NCBI RefSeq assembly: GCF_024137965.1
Contig: NZ_CP099975.1
Coordinates: 3,968,001 to 4,032,000 of the forward strand
Direction of reading: 5' to 3'
Length of the DNA stretch: 64,000 bases
Origin: Halomonas sp. Y3
GTDB taxonomy: Bacteria > Pseudomonadota > Gammaproteobacteria > Pseudomonadales > Halomonadaceae
Translations under genes and position numbers: made by a program
Notes under the pieces: generated by a model
Told to the model about the DNA's origin: nothing
What the model saw: the letters and a program-made list of their open reading frames with translations, nothing else
Databases searched by the model: none
Shown: positions 35,071 to 48,566 of the stretch, piece by piece
How the letters are laid out: every line of letters begins with the position of its first letter
Numbering within the stretch: the first letter of the stretch is position 1

Positions 35071-35922
35071 GTGAAATCCAGCAAGCTGATCATGGGGTGC
35101 CTGGCCACCCTCGGCATGACCGCCGGCGTGGCTACCGCCCAGGCCAATGTCGACCGTGACGCCATCGCCGAGCGTCTGAAGCCGTCAGGTACGCTCTGCC
35201 TCGTGGGCGACGACTGTGGCACTGCCGCTCCTTCCAACGGGGGGCAGGAAGTGGCAAGCAACGGAGCCAGCGATATCGACGGCGGCGCTATCTATAACCG
35301 CATCTGTATGGCCTGCCACGAGACCGGCGCCGCCGGCGCGCCGATCCGTGGCGATGAGGGCGCCTGGAGCGCCCGCATCGAGCAGGGCTGGGATACCCTC
35401 CTCGACCACTCCATCAACGGTTTCAATGCCATGCCGGCCCGTGGCGGCAACCCCAACCTCTCCGACGAGGAAGTCGCCGCCTCTACCGCCTACCTGCTCG
35501 AGCCGGTGATGGACGTGCCGGAGCTTGGCGGCGCCGCGGAAGAGGCACCGGCCGAGGAAGCCCCGGTTGAAGAGGCGCCGACCGAGGAGGCACCTGCAGA
35601 GGAAGAGGTCGCCAGCGACGACGCCACCGAGGAAGCTGCCGCCGAGGAAGCCGCCGATGGCGATGCTCCCTCCCATGCGGGCATCGACGGCGAGCCCATC
35701 TACAACCAGGCCTGCATGGCCTGTCACATGACCGGTGCCGCCGGCGCCCCGATCAAGGGCGATGCCGCCGCCTGGGGCTCGCGCCTGGAGCAGGGCATGG
35801 AGACGCTCTATGACCACTCCATCAACGGCATCGGCGCCATGCCACCCAAGGGTGGCTTTGCCAACCTCAGCGACGACGAGGTGAAGGCTGCCGTGGACTT
35901 CATGATCGACGCGCTGGACTGA
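35071..35922 (+). CDS. Diheme cytochrome c5-family protein with an acidic linker
   Basis: The 283-aa protein has a signal peptide (about 1-25) and two cytochrome c5-like domains, each with CMACH, an AAGAPI segment and the Met ligand in NAMPARGG or GAMPPKGG. They are joined by a low-complexity Ala/Glu/Pro linker of about 45 residues. Two additional Cys near the start (TLCLVGDDCG) may form a disulfide. GTG at 35071 is chosen because GAGGTG lies 7 nt upstream and it starts the signal peptide; the open frame extends further up. It probably shuttles electrons to terminal oxidases or reductases. Confidence 0.9.
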   Translation: MKSSKLIMGCLATLGMTAGVATAQANVDRDAIAERLKPSGTLCLVGDDCGTAAPSNGGQEVASNGASDIDGGAIYNRICMACHETGAAGAPIRGDEGAWSARIEQGWDTLLDHSINGFNAMPARGGNPNLSDEEVAASTAYLLEPVMDVPELGGAAEEAPAEEAPVEEAPTEEAPAEEEVASDDATEEAAAEEAADGDAPSHAGIDGEPIYNQACMACHMTGAAGAPIKGDAAAWGSRLEQGMETLYDHSINGIGAMPPKGGFANLSDDEVKAAVDFMIDALD

Positions 35923-35945
35923 GTCGACCGGATGACCCGACAGCC

Positions 35946-35973
35946 AAGCGGGGCGCCCAAGGGCGCCCCGCTT
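35946..35973. terminator. Terminator after the cytochrome c5 gene
   Basis: AAGCGGGGCGCC and its complement (12-bp arms, 4-base loop) are followed by GCGTTTGTG on the plus strand. Confidence 0.75.
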
Positions 35974-36005
35974 GCGTTTGTGCGTCTGCCTGCTCCAGCC
36001 AGCAG

Positions 36006-36067
36006 AGCCCTCAGCCCAGTAAAGAGCCCTCAGCCCAGTAAAGAGCTCTCAGCTCAGTAAAGAGCCC

Positions 36068-36081
<14 letters not shown>
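36006..36081. repeat. Four tandem 19-bp repeats at the 3' end of rep
   Basis: The unit is AGCCCTCAGCCCAGTAAAG on the plus strand. Four abutting copies span 36006-36024, 36025-36043, 36044-36062 (three changes) and 36063-36081 (one change). The last copy contains the final codons and the stop of rep, so the unit encodes the last residues (SLLG) plus stop. The array arose by duplication of the gene end. It is too short and has no spacers, so it is not a CRISPR. Confidence 0.95.
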
Positions 36082-38127
<2,046 letters not shown>

Positions 38128-38131
<4 letters not shown>

Positions 38132-38619
38132 CGCGCGAGCCTCGCAGGGTCCACCGCGGCCGCGCCGGGAAAGCCGAGCTGCCGCCAGGCCTCATAGACC
38201 AGCACCGCACAGGCGTTGGAGAGATTCAGGCTGCGGCTCTCCTCGCGCATGGGGATGCGCAGCCGCTGCGATTCGGGCAGAGCGTCGAGCAGCGCCTGGG
38301 GCAGGCCGCGAGTCTCGGGGCCGAAGACCAGGGCGTCGCCCTCACCGTAGGCCGGCTCATGATAGCCGGTGCGCCCCCGGGTCGACACGGCAAACACCCG
38401 AGCCGGTGCCGCCGCCTCCAGGTAGGCCTCCCAGCTGGGGTGAACCCGCACCGCCGCCCACTCGTGGTAGTCGAGCCCGGCCCGGCGCAAGCGCCTGTCG
38501 TCCAGCACGAAGCCCAGCGGCTCGATCAGGTGCAGGCGAAAGCCGGTGTTGGCGCAGAGCCGGATCAGGTTGCCGGTATTGGGCGGGATCTCGGGCTGGT
38601 AGAGAACAACATCGAGCAT
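38128..38619 (-). CDS. trmL: tRNA (cytidine/uridine-34-2'-O)-methyltransferase TrmL
   Basis: TrmL is a SPOUT-class enzyme that 2'-O-methylates the wobble base of tRNA-Leu. The 163-aa protein shows [26 protein letters not shown] and the knot segment [17 protein letters not shown] at 38619 gives the standard family start [17 protein letters not shown]; the open frame continues upstream without meaning. It overlaps the start of rep. Confidence 0.95.
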
Positions 38620-38649
38620 GGCGGCTCCAGTGGCGGCGGTAGAACGCAG

Positions 38650-38672
38650 GCGGGCCCCTTGACGGGGCCCGC
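38650..38672 (-). terminator. Terminator-like hairpin after the YfaZ-like gene
   Basis: GCGGGCCCC and GGGGCCCGC 9-bp arms with a 5-base loop, followed by a weak CTGCGTTC on the minus strand. Confidence 0.5.
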
Positions 38673-38704
38673 TGGGCATCGGCGACGAGGCTGCGCCGGG
38701 GCGA

Positions 38705-39259
38705 TCAGAAGCGCAGGCGCACGCCGACCTGGGCGCCACGGTCCAGGGTGCGAGTGCCGGTGTCGTTGTCGAAGTCGGCACCCAGCTGGCGCAGGCCGAG
38801 ATAGCCGTCCACGTTGGGGGCGAAAGCGTAGCGGGCGCGCAGGCCGATCTCGTAGCCGTCGTCGAGGTCGCGGGTCGCGGCAACGCCGGGGGTATAGAAA
38901 CCGTAGCCTCCCAGGGAGACCTCGGGCAGATTCGGCAGGTAGACATAACCGTAGCCGCCCAGGCCCAGGCCGCCCCCCTTGCCGTAATCGGTGTCGTACT
39001 GGGTCCAGCGTGCGCCGACACCCACCTCATGGTCGCGCGTGCGATTGGTCCCCATCAGCTGAGCGTGGAAGACGGTAGCATCCTCGCGATATTCGCTGTG
39101 CACTATCCCGCCGCCGAGGCTGATGCCGTCAACGATCTCTCCGGCCGCCTCGAACTGCACCGCATCCGGCCCCAGGTTGAGGTCCAGGCTGCCTCCCTGG
39201 GCCATACCTGTAGCGCCCAGCAGGGTCAGACCGGTCAGCACTGCCAGTGTGGATTTCAT
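38705..39259 (-). CDS. YfaZ-family outer-membrane protein
   Basis: The 184-aa protein has a signal peptide (about 1-21) and a Gly/Tyr-rich mature beta-barrel-like sequence ending VGVRLRF. It resembles the YfaZ family, whose function is unknown. Start at 39259 begins the signal peptide; the open frame extends upstream as noise. Confidence 0.78.
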   Translation of the reverse strand: MKSTLAVLTGLTLLGATGMAQGGSLDLNLGPDAVQFEAAGEIVDGISLGGGIVHSEYREDATVFHAQLMGTNRTRDHEVGVGARWTQYDTDYGKGGGLGLGGYGYVYLPNLPEVSLGGYGFYTPGVAATRDLDDGYEIGLRARYAFAPNVDGYLGLRQLGADFDNDTGTRTLDRGAQVGVRLRF

Positions 39260-39314
39260 CTCGCTCTCCTTGTCATCGGCTCCCGTGGCGAACCCCGTTT
39301 CCATGAGGCCAGCG

Positions 39315-39995
39315 TCAGGCGCTGGCCACGCCGTAGCGGATGCGGTAGTCGCGAATGGCCTCGGCATGGCCGCGCAGCGCCTCGCCAGCATGCTCTTCAA
39401 GATAGGCCAGGACCATGTCCAGCGTCACGATACTGATGACCGGCATGCCGTAGGCCGCCTCGACCTCCTGGATGGCGCTCTGGGCGCCGCTGCCGCGCTC
39501 CTGGCGGTCCAGGGCGATCACCACGCCGGCGGCGCGAGCGCCGGCGGCCTCGATCAGGCCCATCACCTCGCGGATGGCGGTGCCGGCGGTGATGACGTCG
39601 TCGATGATCAGTATATCACCGGAAAGCGAAGCACCGACGATATTGCCGCCCTCGCCGTGGGCCTTGGCCTCCTTGCGGTTGAAGGCATAGGGCAGGTCGC
39701 GGCCGTGATGGTCGGCCAGGGCGACCGCGGCGGTGGCGGCCAGAGGAATCCCCTTGTAGGCGGGGCCGAAGAGCACGTCGAAGCCGGGGGCGCGGTCGAC
39801 GATGGCCCGGGCGTAGAAACGCCCCAGACGGGCCAGGGCACCGCCGGTGCGAAACAGCCCGGCATTGAAGAAGTAGGGGCTGACCCGGCCCGATTTCAGG
39901 GTGAACTCGCCGAAGCGCAGTACGCCCTGCTCGATGGCGAACTCGATGAATTCACGCTGGTAGTCCTGCAGCGCAGGCGTGCCGGAATGCTCCAC
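39315..39995 (-). CDS. pyrE: Orotate phosphoribosyltransferase
   Basis: PyrE converts orotate and PRPP to OMP in pyrimidine synthesis. The 226-aa sequence follows E. coli PyrE closely: [40 protein letters not shown] and the PRPP loop [13 protein letters not shown]. The N-terminus is about 10 residues longer than in E. coli. It is divergent from crc, as in Pseudomonas. Confidence 0.97.
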   Translation of the reverse strand: MEHSGTPALQDYQREFIEFAIEQGVLRFGEFTLKSGRVSPYFFNAGLFRTGGALARLGRFYARAIVDRAPGFDVLFGPAYKGIPLAATAAVALADHHGRDLPYAFNRKEAKAHGEGGNIVGASLSGDILIIDDVITAGTAIREVMGLIEAAGARAAGVVIALDRQERGSGAQSAIQEVEAAYGMPVISIVTLDMVLAYLEEHAGEALRGHAEAIRDYRIRYGVASA

Positions 39996-40087
39996 TTCAG
40001 GCTCCTATCATCTTTATTGGCGCGGGCCATTTACCCAAACGTCGAAACGTCGGGTATCATACACGCGCGACGGTAAAGGGACCACGT

Positions 40088-40855
40088 ATGAAAATTGCCA
40101 CCATCAATGTCAACGGCATCCGCGAGGCGGTCGGTCGAGGCTTTCTCGACTGGCTGGCCGGCCAGGATGCCGATGTCGTCTGCGTCCAGAACCTCAAGGC
40201 CAAGAGCTTCGAGCTGGACGACAGCATTCTCTATCCGGAAGGCTACGAGGGCTACTTCCTCGACGCCGAGCAGGACGGCTTCTCCGGAGTCGGGATCTAC
40301 TGCCGCAAGATCCCCAAGGCCATCATGTACGGGCTGGGCTTCCCCCAGTGCGACCATGAGGCGCGCTTCCTGCAGGCGGACTACGACCGCTTCAGCATCG
40401 CCAGCTTCCTGATGCCCGATGGCAGCGACCTCGCCGCCAAGCAGGCCTTCATGGCCCAGTATCAGGAGTACCTGAGCAAGATGGCCCGCAAGCGCCGCGA
40501 GTACATCATCTGCGGTACCTGGCACATCGCCCACAAGACCATCGACCTGGAGAACTGGGCCGACAACCAGGACACCCCCGGCTTCAAGCCCGAGGAGCGC
40601 GCCTGGATGGACCAGGTCTTCGGCCCCACCGGCTTCATCGACTGCTTCCGGGAGATCAACCGCGACGCCGGCGAGTACACCTGGTGGCCCAAGCTTGACC
40701 AGGAGGTGCCGCGCTCACGCCAGGAGGGCTGGCGCATCGACTACCAGGTGGTGGGCCCCAACTTCCGGCGCCACGTGGTGGACGCCTGGATCGACTACGA
40801 CGCCAACTTCTCCGAGTTCGCGCCGCTGATCGTCGAGTACGACCTGCCGATCTGA
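40088..40855 (+). CDS. crc: Catabolite repression control protein Crc (inactive exonuclease III fold)
   Basis: Crc acts with Hfq to block translation of catabolic mRNAs. The 255-aa protein has the ExoIII/EEP fold but lost the nuclease residues: the metal Glu of LQET is replaced in VCVQNLKAK, the GD-N motif is GTWHIAH, and the terminal DH motif is EFAP. It resembles Pseudomonas Crc in KRREYI-CG, PGF-ERAW and WWP. Divergent pairing with pyrE is the Pseudomonas arrangement. The 92-bp gap holds both promoters. Confidence 0.9.
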   Translation: MKIATINVNGIREAVGRGFLDWLAGQDADVVCVQNLKAKSFELDDSILYPEGYEGYFLDAEQDGFSGVGIYCRKIPKAIMYGLGFPQCDHEARFLQADYDRFSIASFLMPDGSDLAAKQAFMAQYQEYLSKMARKRREYIICGTWHIAHKTIDLENWADNQDTPGFKPEERAWMDQVFGPTGFIDCFREINRDAGEYTWWPKLDQEVPRSRQEGWRIDYQVVGPNFRRHVVDAWIDYDANFSEFAPLIVEYDLPI

Positions 40856-40886
40856 CCCCCTCTCCGTCGCCGTTCCGGCCCTCCGG

Positions 40887-40925
40887 AACGCATCACGCCG
40901 GCCTTGATGGCCGGCGTGATGCGTT
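40887..40925. terminator. Terminator between crc and rph
   Basis: A perfect 17-bp stem (AACGCATCACGCCGGCC and complement) with loop TTGAT lies between the convergent genes. Confidence 0.8.
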
Positions 40926-40958
40926 GGGGGAGCCTGCTCGGCGCCCTTCGCCTTCTGC

Positions 40959-41696
40959 TCAGCGCGGAATGCCCAGGGCCTCGCGCTGGTGGTCGAAGAG
41001 CTGGGCACCGGCATTCTCGGCCAGCTCCAGCATGGCGTTGAGCTCGGCGCGGCTGAAGGAGCCCTTCTCGGCGGTCCCCTGCACCTCGATCAGGCTGCCG
41101 TTCTCGGCCATCACCACGTTCATGTCGGTATCGGCCCCGCTATCCTCCGGATAGTCCAGGTCCACCACCGGCACCCCCTTGAAGAGCCCCACCGACACCG
41201 AGCTCACCAGCTGCTGGAAGGGGTCGCCCTTGATCAGCTTGTTGCGCTGCAAATAGCGGATGGCGTCCACCAGGGCCACGCAGCCGCCGGTGATGGAGGC
41301 GGTGCGGGTGCCGCCGTCGGCCTGGATGACGTCGCAGTCCACGGTAATGGTGAACTCGCCGAGCTTCTTGAGGTTCACCGACGCCCGCAGGGAGCGGCCG
41401 ATCAGCCGCTGGATCTCCAGGGTGCGGCCGCCCTGCTTGCCGCGGGTCGCCTCGCGGCCCCCGCGGGTGTGGGTGGCCCGGGGCAGCATGCCATACTCGG
41501 CGGTCACCCAGCCCTGGCCCTTGCCGCGCAGCCAGCGCGGCACGCCGGGCTCGACGCTGGCGTTGCACAGCACCTTGGTGTCGCCGAACTCCACCAGCAC
41601 CGACCCCTCGGCGTGACGGGTGTAGTCGCGGGTCAGGCGGATCTCGCGGGGCTGTTCGGGCGCGCGCCCGCTGGGGCGACGGAACTGAGTAGACAT
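40959..41696 (-). CDS. rph: Ribonuclease PH
   Basis: RNase PH trims tRNA 3' ends phosphorolytically. The 245-aa protein carries RxxGR-PxQ-like start, [30 protein letters not shown] in pieces, the phosphate-binding [16 protein letters not shown] and the catalytic [18 protein letters not shown] region. The start [11 protein letters not shown] is preferred over the longer frame (41738). It is divergent from yicC. Confidence 0.96.
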   Translation of the reverse strand: MSTQFRRPSGRAPEQPREIRLTRDYTRHAEGSVLVEFGDTKVLCNASVEPGVPRWLRGKGQGWVTAEYGMLPRATHTRGGREATRGKQGGRTLEIQRLIGRSLRASVNLKKLGEFTITVDCDVIQADGGTRTASITGGCVALVDAIRYLQRNKLIKGDPFQQLVSSVSVGLFKGVPVVDLDYPEDSGADTDMNVVMAENGSLIEVQGTAEKGSFSRAELNAMLELAENAGAQLFDHQREALGIPR

Positions 41697-41822
41697 AACA
41701 CCTCGTGGGCTTGGGTTCAGGAATCGATGGGGCCTCATTCTACACCCTCGGGCCGCCCTCCCGGCGAATCGGGTACACTGCTGGCCCGTTCGATTCTCAG
41801 CGCCACCTCAGGAGTCCTCGCC

Positions 41823-43390
<1,568 letters not shown>

Positions 43391-43528
43391 ATCCCCGGCG
43401 CTGCACCGCAGCGCTTGTCACGGCAAGCGGCGGTCGAGTAATCTATCAGGTCTATCCATAGGTGGAACCCGCCCACGCCCACGGCGTGATCGCAGCCGGG
43501 TTCCCGCAAGCTTTTCAGGAAGGCATCC

Positions 43529-43789
43529 ATGGCGCGAGTCACAGTCGAAGATTGTCTGGAAAACGTCGAGAACCGCTTCAAGCTGGTGATGATCTCCACC
43601 CAGCGCGCCCGCCAGCTGGCACGCGGCTCCCGCGACGCCCAGCTGCCCTGGGAGAACGACAAGCCCACGGTGATGGCCCTGCGCGAGATCGCCGCCGGCC
43701 TGGTCGATTCGAGCGTGCTCGACGAGCCCGTCGAGGCAGCGGTGCGCCCGGTGCGTGAACCTCACTACGGCAGCCTCGCCGAGGAGTGA
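43529..43789 (+). CDS. rpoZ: RNA polymerase omega subunit
   Basis: Omega aids RNA polymerase assembly and is part of the ppGpp site. The 86-aa sequence starts [19 protein letters not shown] and has [13 protein letters not shown], matching RpoZ over its full length. It lies between gmk and spoT. Confidence 0.97.
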   Translation: MARVTVEDCLENVENRFKLVMISTQRARQLARGSRDAQLPWENDKPTVMALREIAAGLVDSSVLDEPVEAAVRPVREPHYGSLAEE

Positions 43790-43854
43790 TCCCGACGGCG
43801 CCCAGGCGCCGTCTTCCTTCTCAGGACACTCAGGCAGAATCAGGGGCGCGCCGC

Positions 43855-45987
43855 ATGTTCACCATCGATGACCTCGCCGACCGACTCGGCGGCTACCTTC
43901 CTCAGGACGAGATCCGGCAGGTCAAGCGCGCCTTCTACTACGCCGAGCAGGCCCACGACGGCCAGCGCCGGCGCTCCGGCGAGCCCTACGTCACCCACCC
44001 CCTGGCCGTGGCCAATATCCTCGCCAACATGCACATGGACCATCAGAGCCTGATGGCGGCCATGCTGCATGACGTCATCGAGGATACCGGCGTCAGCAAG
44101 GAGGCCCTGGCCGAGCAGTTCGGCAAGCCGGTGGCGGAGCTCGTCGACGGCGTCTCCAAGCTGACCCAGATCGCCTTCGAGGACAAGGCGGTCGCCCAGG
44201 CCGAGAACTTCCAGAAGATGGTGCTGGCGATGTCCCGGGATATCCGGGTCATCATCGTCAAGCTCGCCGACCGGCTGCACAACATGCGCACCCTGGGCGC
44301 CCTGCGCCCCGAGAAGAAGCGCCGCATCGCCCGGGAGACCCTGGAGATCTACGCCCGCATCGCCAGCCGGCTGGGCATCAACACCATCCGCATCGAGCTG
44401 GAGGACCTCTCCTTCCAGGCCCTGCACCCCATGCGCGCCGAGCGCATCAAGCGCGCCGTCTCCAGCGCCCGGGGCCATCGCCGCTCGGCGATTCGCCAGA
44501 TCCAGGACAACCTGCAGCGAACCCTCGACGACGAGGCGCTTCCGGGCACCGTGGTGGGCCGCCAGAAGCACCTGCTGTCGATCTACAAGAAGATGCGCGA
44601 CCAGCGCAAGTCGTTCAACGAGATCATGGACGTCTTCGCCTTCCGCATCATCACCGAGGATGTGGACAGCTGCTACCGGATACTGGGCATGGTGCACAAC
44701 CTCTACAAGCCGGTGCCGGGGCGCTTCAAGGACTATATCGCCATCCCCAAGGCCAACGGCTACCAGAGCCTGCATACCACCCTGTTCGGCGCCGGGGGCA
44801 TGCCCATCGAGGTGCAGATCCGCACCCGGGAGATGGAGGCCATGGCCAACAACGGCATCGCCGCCCACTGGCTCTACAAGGCGGGCCAGACCCAGCACCC
44901 CATCGCCGAGGGCAGCCACGCCCGGGCCCGCTCCTGGATCAAGGGGCTGCTGGAGATGCAGCGCCACGCCGGGGACTCCCTGGAGTTCATCGAGCACGTC
45001 AAGAACGACCTCTTCCCGGACGATATCTACGTGTTCACGCCCAAGGGCGACATCATGGAGCTGCCCCAGGGCGCCACGGTGATCGACTTCGCCTACAGCG
45101 TGCACACCGATATCGGTAACAGCACCATCGCCTGCCGCATCGACCGCCACCTGGCCCCGCTCTCCACCCGGCTGGAGAGCGGCCAGACCCTGGAGATCAT
45201 CACCGCCCCGGGGGCGCGCCCCAACCTCACCTGGCTCAACTTCGTGGCCACCGCCAAGGCGCGCTCGGCCATTCGCCACGCCCTCAAGCACCAGCAGCAT
45301 ACCGAGGCGGTCCAGCTGGGCCGGCGGCTGCTCAACAAGTCACTGGCGGAGTTCGAGACCAGCCTCGAGGAGCTGCCCGGCGAACCGCTGGCCTCCCTGC
45401 TGAAGGAGCTGGGCCTGAAGAACGAGGATGCACTGCTGGAGTCCATCGGACTGGGCGGCCGGGTGGCCCACGTGGTGGCCCGCCGCCTGCTCGACCTGCA
45501 GCATGGCGAAGCCGCCCCGGGCAAGGGCGAAGCGCGCGCCCATGGCCCCATCGTGATCAGCGGTGCCGAGGGGATGGTGATCAAGTTCGCCCGCTGCTGC
45601 CATCCGCTGCCCGGGGACCCGGTGCTTGGCCACCTCTCGGTGGGCAAGGGCATCGTGGTGCACCGCGCCGAGTGCCGCAACCTGGCCGAGCTGAAGGGCG
45701 ACCCCGACAAGCTGTTCGCCCTGGAGTGGTCCGAGGAGATCGACGAGGACTTTCCGGTGGCGCTGCGCCTGGAGGTGGAGAGCCGCCGCGGCCTGGTGGC
45801 CGAGCTGGCCGGCCTGGTCACCGATGCCGACGCCAATATCGAGCGCATCGGCATCGAGGAGCGCGACGCGCGCCTGGCCACCGTCAACCTGACCCTGTCG
45901 GTACGCAGCCGCGTGCACCTGGCGCGCATCATCAAGCGGCTGCGCAACCTTTCCCACGTCGGGCGTATCACCCGCCTCGGCAACTGA
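43855..45987 (+). CDS. spoT: Bifunctional (p)ppGpp synthetase/hydrolase SpoT
   Basis: This enzyme controls the stringent response. The 710-aa protein has an N-terminal HD hydrolase domain ([21 protein letters not shown]), a synthetase domain ([32 protein letters not shown]), a TGS domain ([21 protein letters not shown]) in pieces, and a C-terminal zinc-finger/ACT region. The HD residues are intact, so it is of the SpoT rather than RelA type. ATG at 43855 matches the family start; the frame is open 23 codons further up. Confidence 0.96.
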   Translation: MFTIDDLADRLGGYLPQDEIRQVKRAFYYAEQAHDGQRRRSGEPYVTHPLAVANILANMHMDHQSLMAAMLHDVIEDTGVSKEALAEQFGKPVAELVDGVSKLTQIAFEDKAVAQAENFQKMVLAMSRDIRVIIVKLADRLHNMRTLGALRPEKKRRIARETLEIYARIASRLGINTIRIELEDLSFQALHPMRAERIKRAVSSARGHRRSAIRQIQDNLQRTLDDEALPGTVVGRQKHLLSIYKKMRDQRKSFNEIMDVFAFRIITEDVDSCYRILGMVHNLYKPVPGRFKDYIAIPKANGYQSLHTTLFGAGGMPIEVQIRTREMEAMANNGIAAHWLYKAGQTQHPIAEGSHARARSWIKGLLEMQRHAGDSLEFIEHVKNDLFPDDIYVFTPKGDIMELPQGATVIDFAYSVHTDIGNSTIACRIDRHLAPLSTRLESGQTLEIITAPGARPNLTWLNFVATAKARSAIRHALKHQQHTEAVQLGRRLLNKSLAEFETSLEELPGEPLASLLKELGLKNEDALLESIGLGGRVAHVVARRLLDLQHGEAAPGKGEARAHGPIVISGAEGMVIKFARCCHPLPGDPVLGHLSVGKGIVVHRAECRNLAELKGDPDKLFALEWSEEIDEDFPVALRLEVESRRGLVAELAGLVTDADANIERIGIEERDARLATVNLTLSVRSRVHLARIIKRLRNLSHVGRITRLGN

Positions 45988-46072
45988 TTCCCCCACCGGC
46001 CCGGCCCTGCCCCCAGTGGGCCGCCGGGCCGCTTTTCGTCATCTCGCACCGCAACTCACGACGGAGCACACC

Positions 46073-46462
46073 ATGAGCAACAAGGCCGTGATCAACACCG
46101 AGCTGGCGCCCGCCGCCATCGGCCCCTACTCCCAGGCCATCAAGGCCGGCAACACCGTCTATCTCTCCGGCCAGATCCCCCTGGATCCGGCCACCATGGA
46201 GATCGTCTCCGAGGACTTCGAGGCCCAGGCACGCCAGGTCTTCACCAACCTCAAGGCCGTCTGCGAGGAGGCCGCCGGCTCCCTGGGCGAGATCGTCAAG
46301 CTCAACCTCTATCTGGTGGACCTGGAGAACTTCGCCCTGGTCAACAAGGTGATGGAGGAGTTCTTCGAGAAGCCCTACCCGGCTCGCGCCGCCGTGGGCG
46401 TGAAGGCGCTGCCCAAGGGCGCCCAGTTCGAGGCGGAAGCCGTGATGGTCATCGGCGACTGA
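46073..46462 (+). CDS. ridA: Reactive enamine/imine deaminase RidA
   Basis: RidA hydrolyses 2-aminoacrylate and related imines. The 129-aa protein has [23 protein letters not shown], the Arg in PARAAVGV and the C-terminal [10 protein letters not shown], all typical. It lies downstream of spoT. Confidence 0.96.
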   Translation: MSNKAVINTELAPAAIGPYSQAIKAGNTVYLSGQIPLDPATMEIVSEDFEAQARQVFTNLKAVCEEAAGSLGEIVKLNLYLVDLENFALVNKVMEEFFEKPYPARAAVGVKALPKGAQFEAEAVMVIGD

Positions 46463-46469
46463 TAGGGGC

Positions 46470-46985
46470 ATGCGGCTCTTCCTGGCGCTGATGCCGCCGC
46501 CCTCGCTGCGCGGGCGGCTCGGCGCGCTGGCCGATGCGGCACAGGCCCGCTGCGGCGGGCGGCGCATGCCGGATGAGAGCCTGCACCTGACCCTGGCCTT
46601 CCTCGGCGAGGTGGATGATAAGCGGGCCGCCGCGCTGGTCGACTGGGTGAGCCGCCTGGCGGTGCCAGCCGGCGAGTGGCGGCTCAACGCCTGGGGCCGC
46701 TTCCAGCGCCCGGGGATCGTCTGGGTGGGCGGCCAGGCGCCGGATCCGGCCCTGGTCGCCCTGCACTGTCGTCTATGGGACGAGCTCGAGAACCAGGGGC
46801 TCCAGGGTCGCCCCTCGCGCTACGTACCCCACGTCACCCTGCTGCGCCGCGCCGAGCGGCTCGAGACCGAAGGGCTGCCGGTGCCGGCGCTGACCTGGCG
46901 CTATAATCGGTTCGAACTGATACAGTCAATTACCGACGCTCGGGGCAGCCGCTACGTCAGCCTGGCGCACTCTCCCGAACGCTGA
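46470..46985 (+). CDS. thpR: RNA 2',3'-cyclic phosphodiesterase ThpR
   Basis: This 2H-family enzyme opens 2',3'-cyclic phosphates on RNA ends. The 171-aa protein has the two HxTx motifs, HLTLAFLG (about residue 39) and HVTLLRR (about 123), and starts MRLFLAL as usual. It is 7 bp after ridA. Confidence 0.93.
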   Translation: MRLFLALMPPPSLRGRLGALADAAQARCGGRRMPDESLHLTLAFLGEVDDKRAAALVDWVSRLAVPAGEWRLNAWGRFQRPGIVWVGGQAPDPALVALHCRLWDELENQGLQGRPSRYVPHVTLLRRAERLETEGLPVPALTWRYNRFELIQSITDARGSRYVSLAHSPER

Positions 46986-47012
46986 TTCTTCATCGCTAAG
47001 CGGGAGCAGGGA

Positions 47013-47522
47013 ATGTCTCGTTCCAGGTGCCGAGCCATCACCCTCGGTCTTGCCTTGGCCGCCGCCTTCACGGCCCCTTCGGCAGCCGCCGATCTCACCC
47101 TTGCCGCCGGCGCCACCAGCGAATCCACCGCGGCCGTCCAGGTCACGCTGGATCGCCAGCTGCCTCTGGAGCGCTGGCATGAGCGGCTGTCGCTGCGGCT
47201 CGGCGGCGGCCTGCTGCTGCTATCGAGCGAAGAGACGGACGGCAACGCCGCCCTGACCCTGGCACCGGCGCTGCGCTGGACGTTCGCGGGCGACCGGGGG
47301 CTGTTCCTTGAAGGCGGCGTCGGCGCGGCCCTCTTCCTCAAGACCCGGGTGGAGGCGCGCCATCTCTCCACCGCCTTCCAGTTCGAGGATCGCCTGGCGG
47401 CAGGCGTGCCCTGGGCCAGCGGGGAGCTCTCCCTGGCATTGACCCACTACTCCAACGCCGGGATCAAGAGACCGAATGACGGCTTCGAGACCCTGACGCT
47501 GGGCTACCGCTTCGCGTTGTGA
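47013..47522 (+). CDS. pagL: Lipid A 3-O-deacylase PagL family
   Basis: PagL removes the 3-O acyl chain of lipid A in the outer membrane. The 169-aa protein has a signal peptide (about 1-26) and an eight-stranded-barrel-like sequence. The catalytic triad is visible near the end as His145, Ser147 and Glu159 (HYSNAGIKRPNDGFE), with the same spacing as in Pseudomonas PagL, and the C-terminus is aromatic (YRFAL). A partial copy of the 3' end follows. Confidence 0.9.
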   Translation: MSRSRCRAITLGLALAAAFTAPSAAADLTLAAGATSESTAAVQVTLDRQLPLERWHERLSLRLGGGLLLLSSEETDGNAALTLAPALRWTFAGDRGLFLEGGVGAALFLKTRVEARHLSTAFQFEDRLAAGVPWASGELSLALTHYSNAGIKRPNDGFETLTLGYRFAL

Positions 47523-47537
47523 GCCCGCGGCGCCCAA

Positions 47538-47607
47538 GGGATCAAGAGACCGCTCTCAAGTCGGCGGCTTCGAGACCCTGATGCTGGGCTACCGCTTCGG
47601 GCTCTGA
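47538..47607 (+). pseudogene. Partial duplicate of the 3' end of pagL
   Basis: Sixteen bp after pagL, about 70 bp repeat its last codons: GGGATCAAGAGACCG, then GGCTTCGAGACCCTGA and GCTGGGCTACCGCTTCG, ending TGA. A few bases differ and an 11-bp stretch replaces the original middle, shifting the frame. It is not translatable as a gene. Confidence 0.85.
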
Positions 47608-47626
47608 TCCGATACACCCGTGGCGG

Positions 47627-48499
47627 TCAGGCCTTCTCGGGGAGGAAACCGCCCTCCCTGAGCACCTGGGCGTAACCCTCGCGGTAGCTGGGATAGCGGA
47701 ACGCGTAGCCGCTGGCCAGCAGGCGGGCGTTGCTGCAGCGCTTGCTGGCACGCCGCCGCAGGGGAGACTGGATGATCTCTGTGGCTTCCACCTTGAGCTG
47801 CCTGGCCAACCAGCTCATCACCTCATGCAGCGGGGCCGGCTCGCAGTCGCTGGCCAGGTAGAGCGCCTCGACCTCCTCACCGCCCAGCTCCCGCTCGACC
47901 AGGTGGGCCAGCACCCCGACGCAGTCGTCCCGGTGGATGCGGTTGCTGTACATGGCGGGGCTCTCCGGGGCGATGCGCCCCTCGCTGACCTGGCGGATCA
48001 GGCGGTCGCGGCCGGGGCCGTAGATGCCCGAGAAGCGCACCGCCGTGCCCGGCAGGACGTGGTCGAAGAGCGCCTGCTCCGCCTCGCGGATCAGCATCCC
48101 GGCGAAGCCGGTGGGTTCGGCAGGGCTCGCCTCGTCCACCTCCTCACCGGCCTGCTGGGGGTAGACGCTGGTGGAGGAGACGAAGAAGACCCGCCTTGGC
48201 GCCTTCTTGCGGGCGCCGAACTCGGCAAGCACCGCCCTGAGCCCCTCGGCATAGACGGCCCGGTAGGCCTCCTCCTCGAAGCGGTCGGCGCTGGCCACAT
48301 AGATCAGCACGTCGGCGTCCGGCAGGGCCGTGAGGGTGGCGGGGTCGGTGAGGTCCGCCGCCGCCGCCTCCAGCCCGCTGTCGGCCAGTGCCTGGACGTT
48401 GCGGCGCACGCCCACCACCCGCTGGCCCACCGACTTGAGCCGCTGGCCCAGCCCGATACCGATATCCCCACAGCCCAGAATCAGCGTTGTTGTCTTCAC
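47627..48499 (-). CDS. NAD-dependent epimerase-type (YeeZ-like) SDR protein
   Basis: The 290-aa protein has an N-terminal Rossmann GxxGxxG-like motif (LILGCGDIGIGLGQRL), the SDR segments VSSTSVYP and a Tyr/Lys-poor active site, so it is an atypical SDR related to YeeZ. Substrate is unknown. GTG start at 48499. It is divergent from oxyR with a 67-bp gap. Confidence 0.85.
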   Translation of the reverse strand: MKTTTLILGCGDIGIGLGQRLKSVGQRVVGVRRNVQALADSGLEAAAADLTDPATLTALPDADVLIYVASADRFEEEAYRAVYAEGLRAVLAEFGARKKAPRRVFFVSSTSVYPQQAGEEVDEASPAEPTGFAGMLIREAEQALFDHVLPGTAVRFSGIYGPGRDRLIRQVSEGRIAPESPAMYSNRIHRDDCVGVLAHLVERELGGEEVEALYLASDCEPAPLHEVMSWLARQLKVEATEIIQSPLRRRASKRCSNARLLASGYAFRYPSYREGYAQVLREGGFLPEKA

Positions 48500-48566
48500 C
48501 TTTTCCCTGCCCCCTGATAAAAAGTCCCTATTGGATTTTCAAGAGGATGCCTGCAAGGCAACCAAG

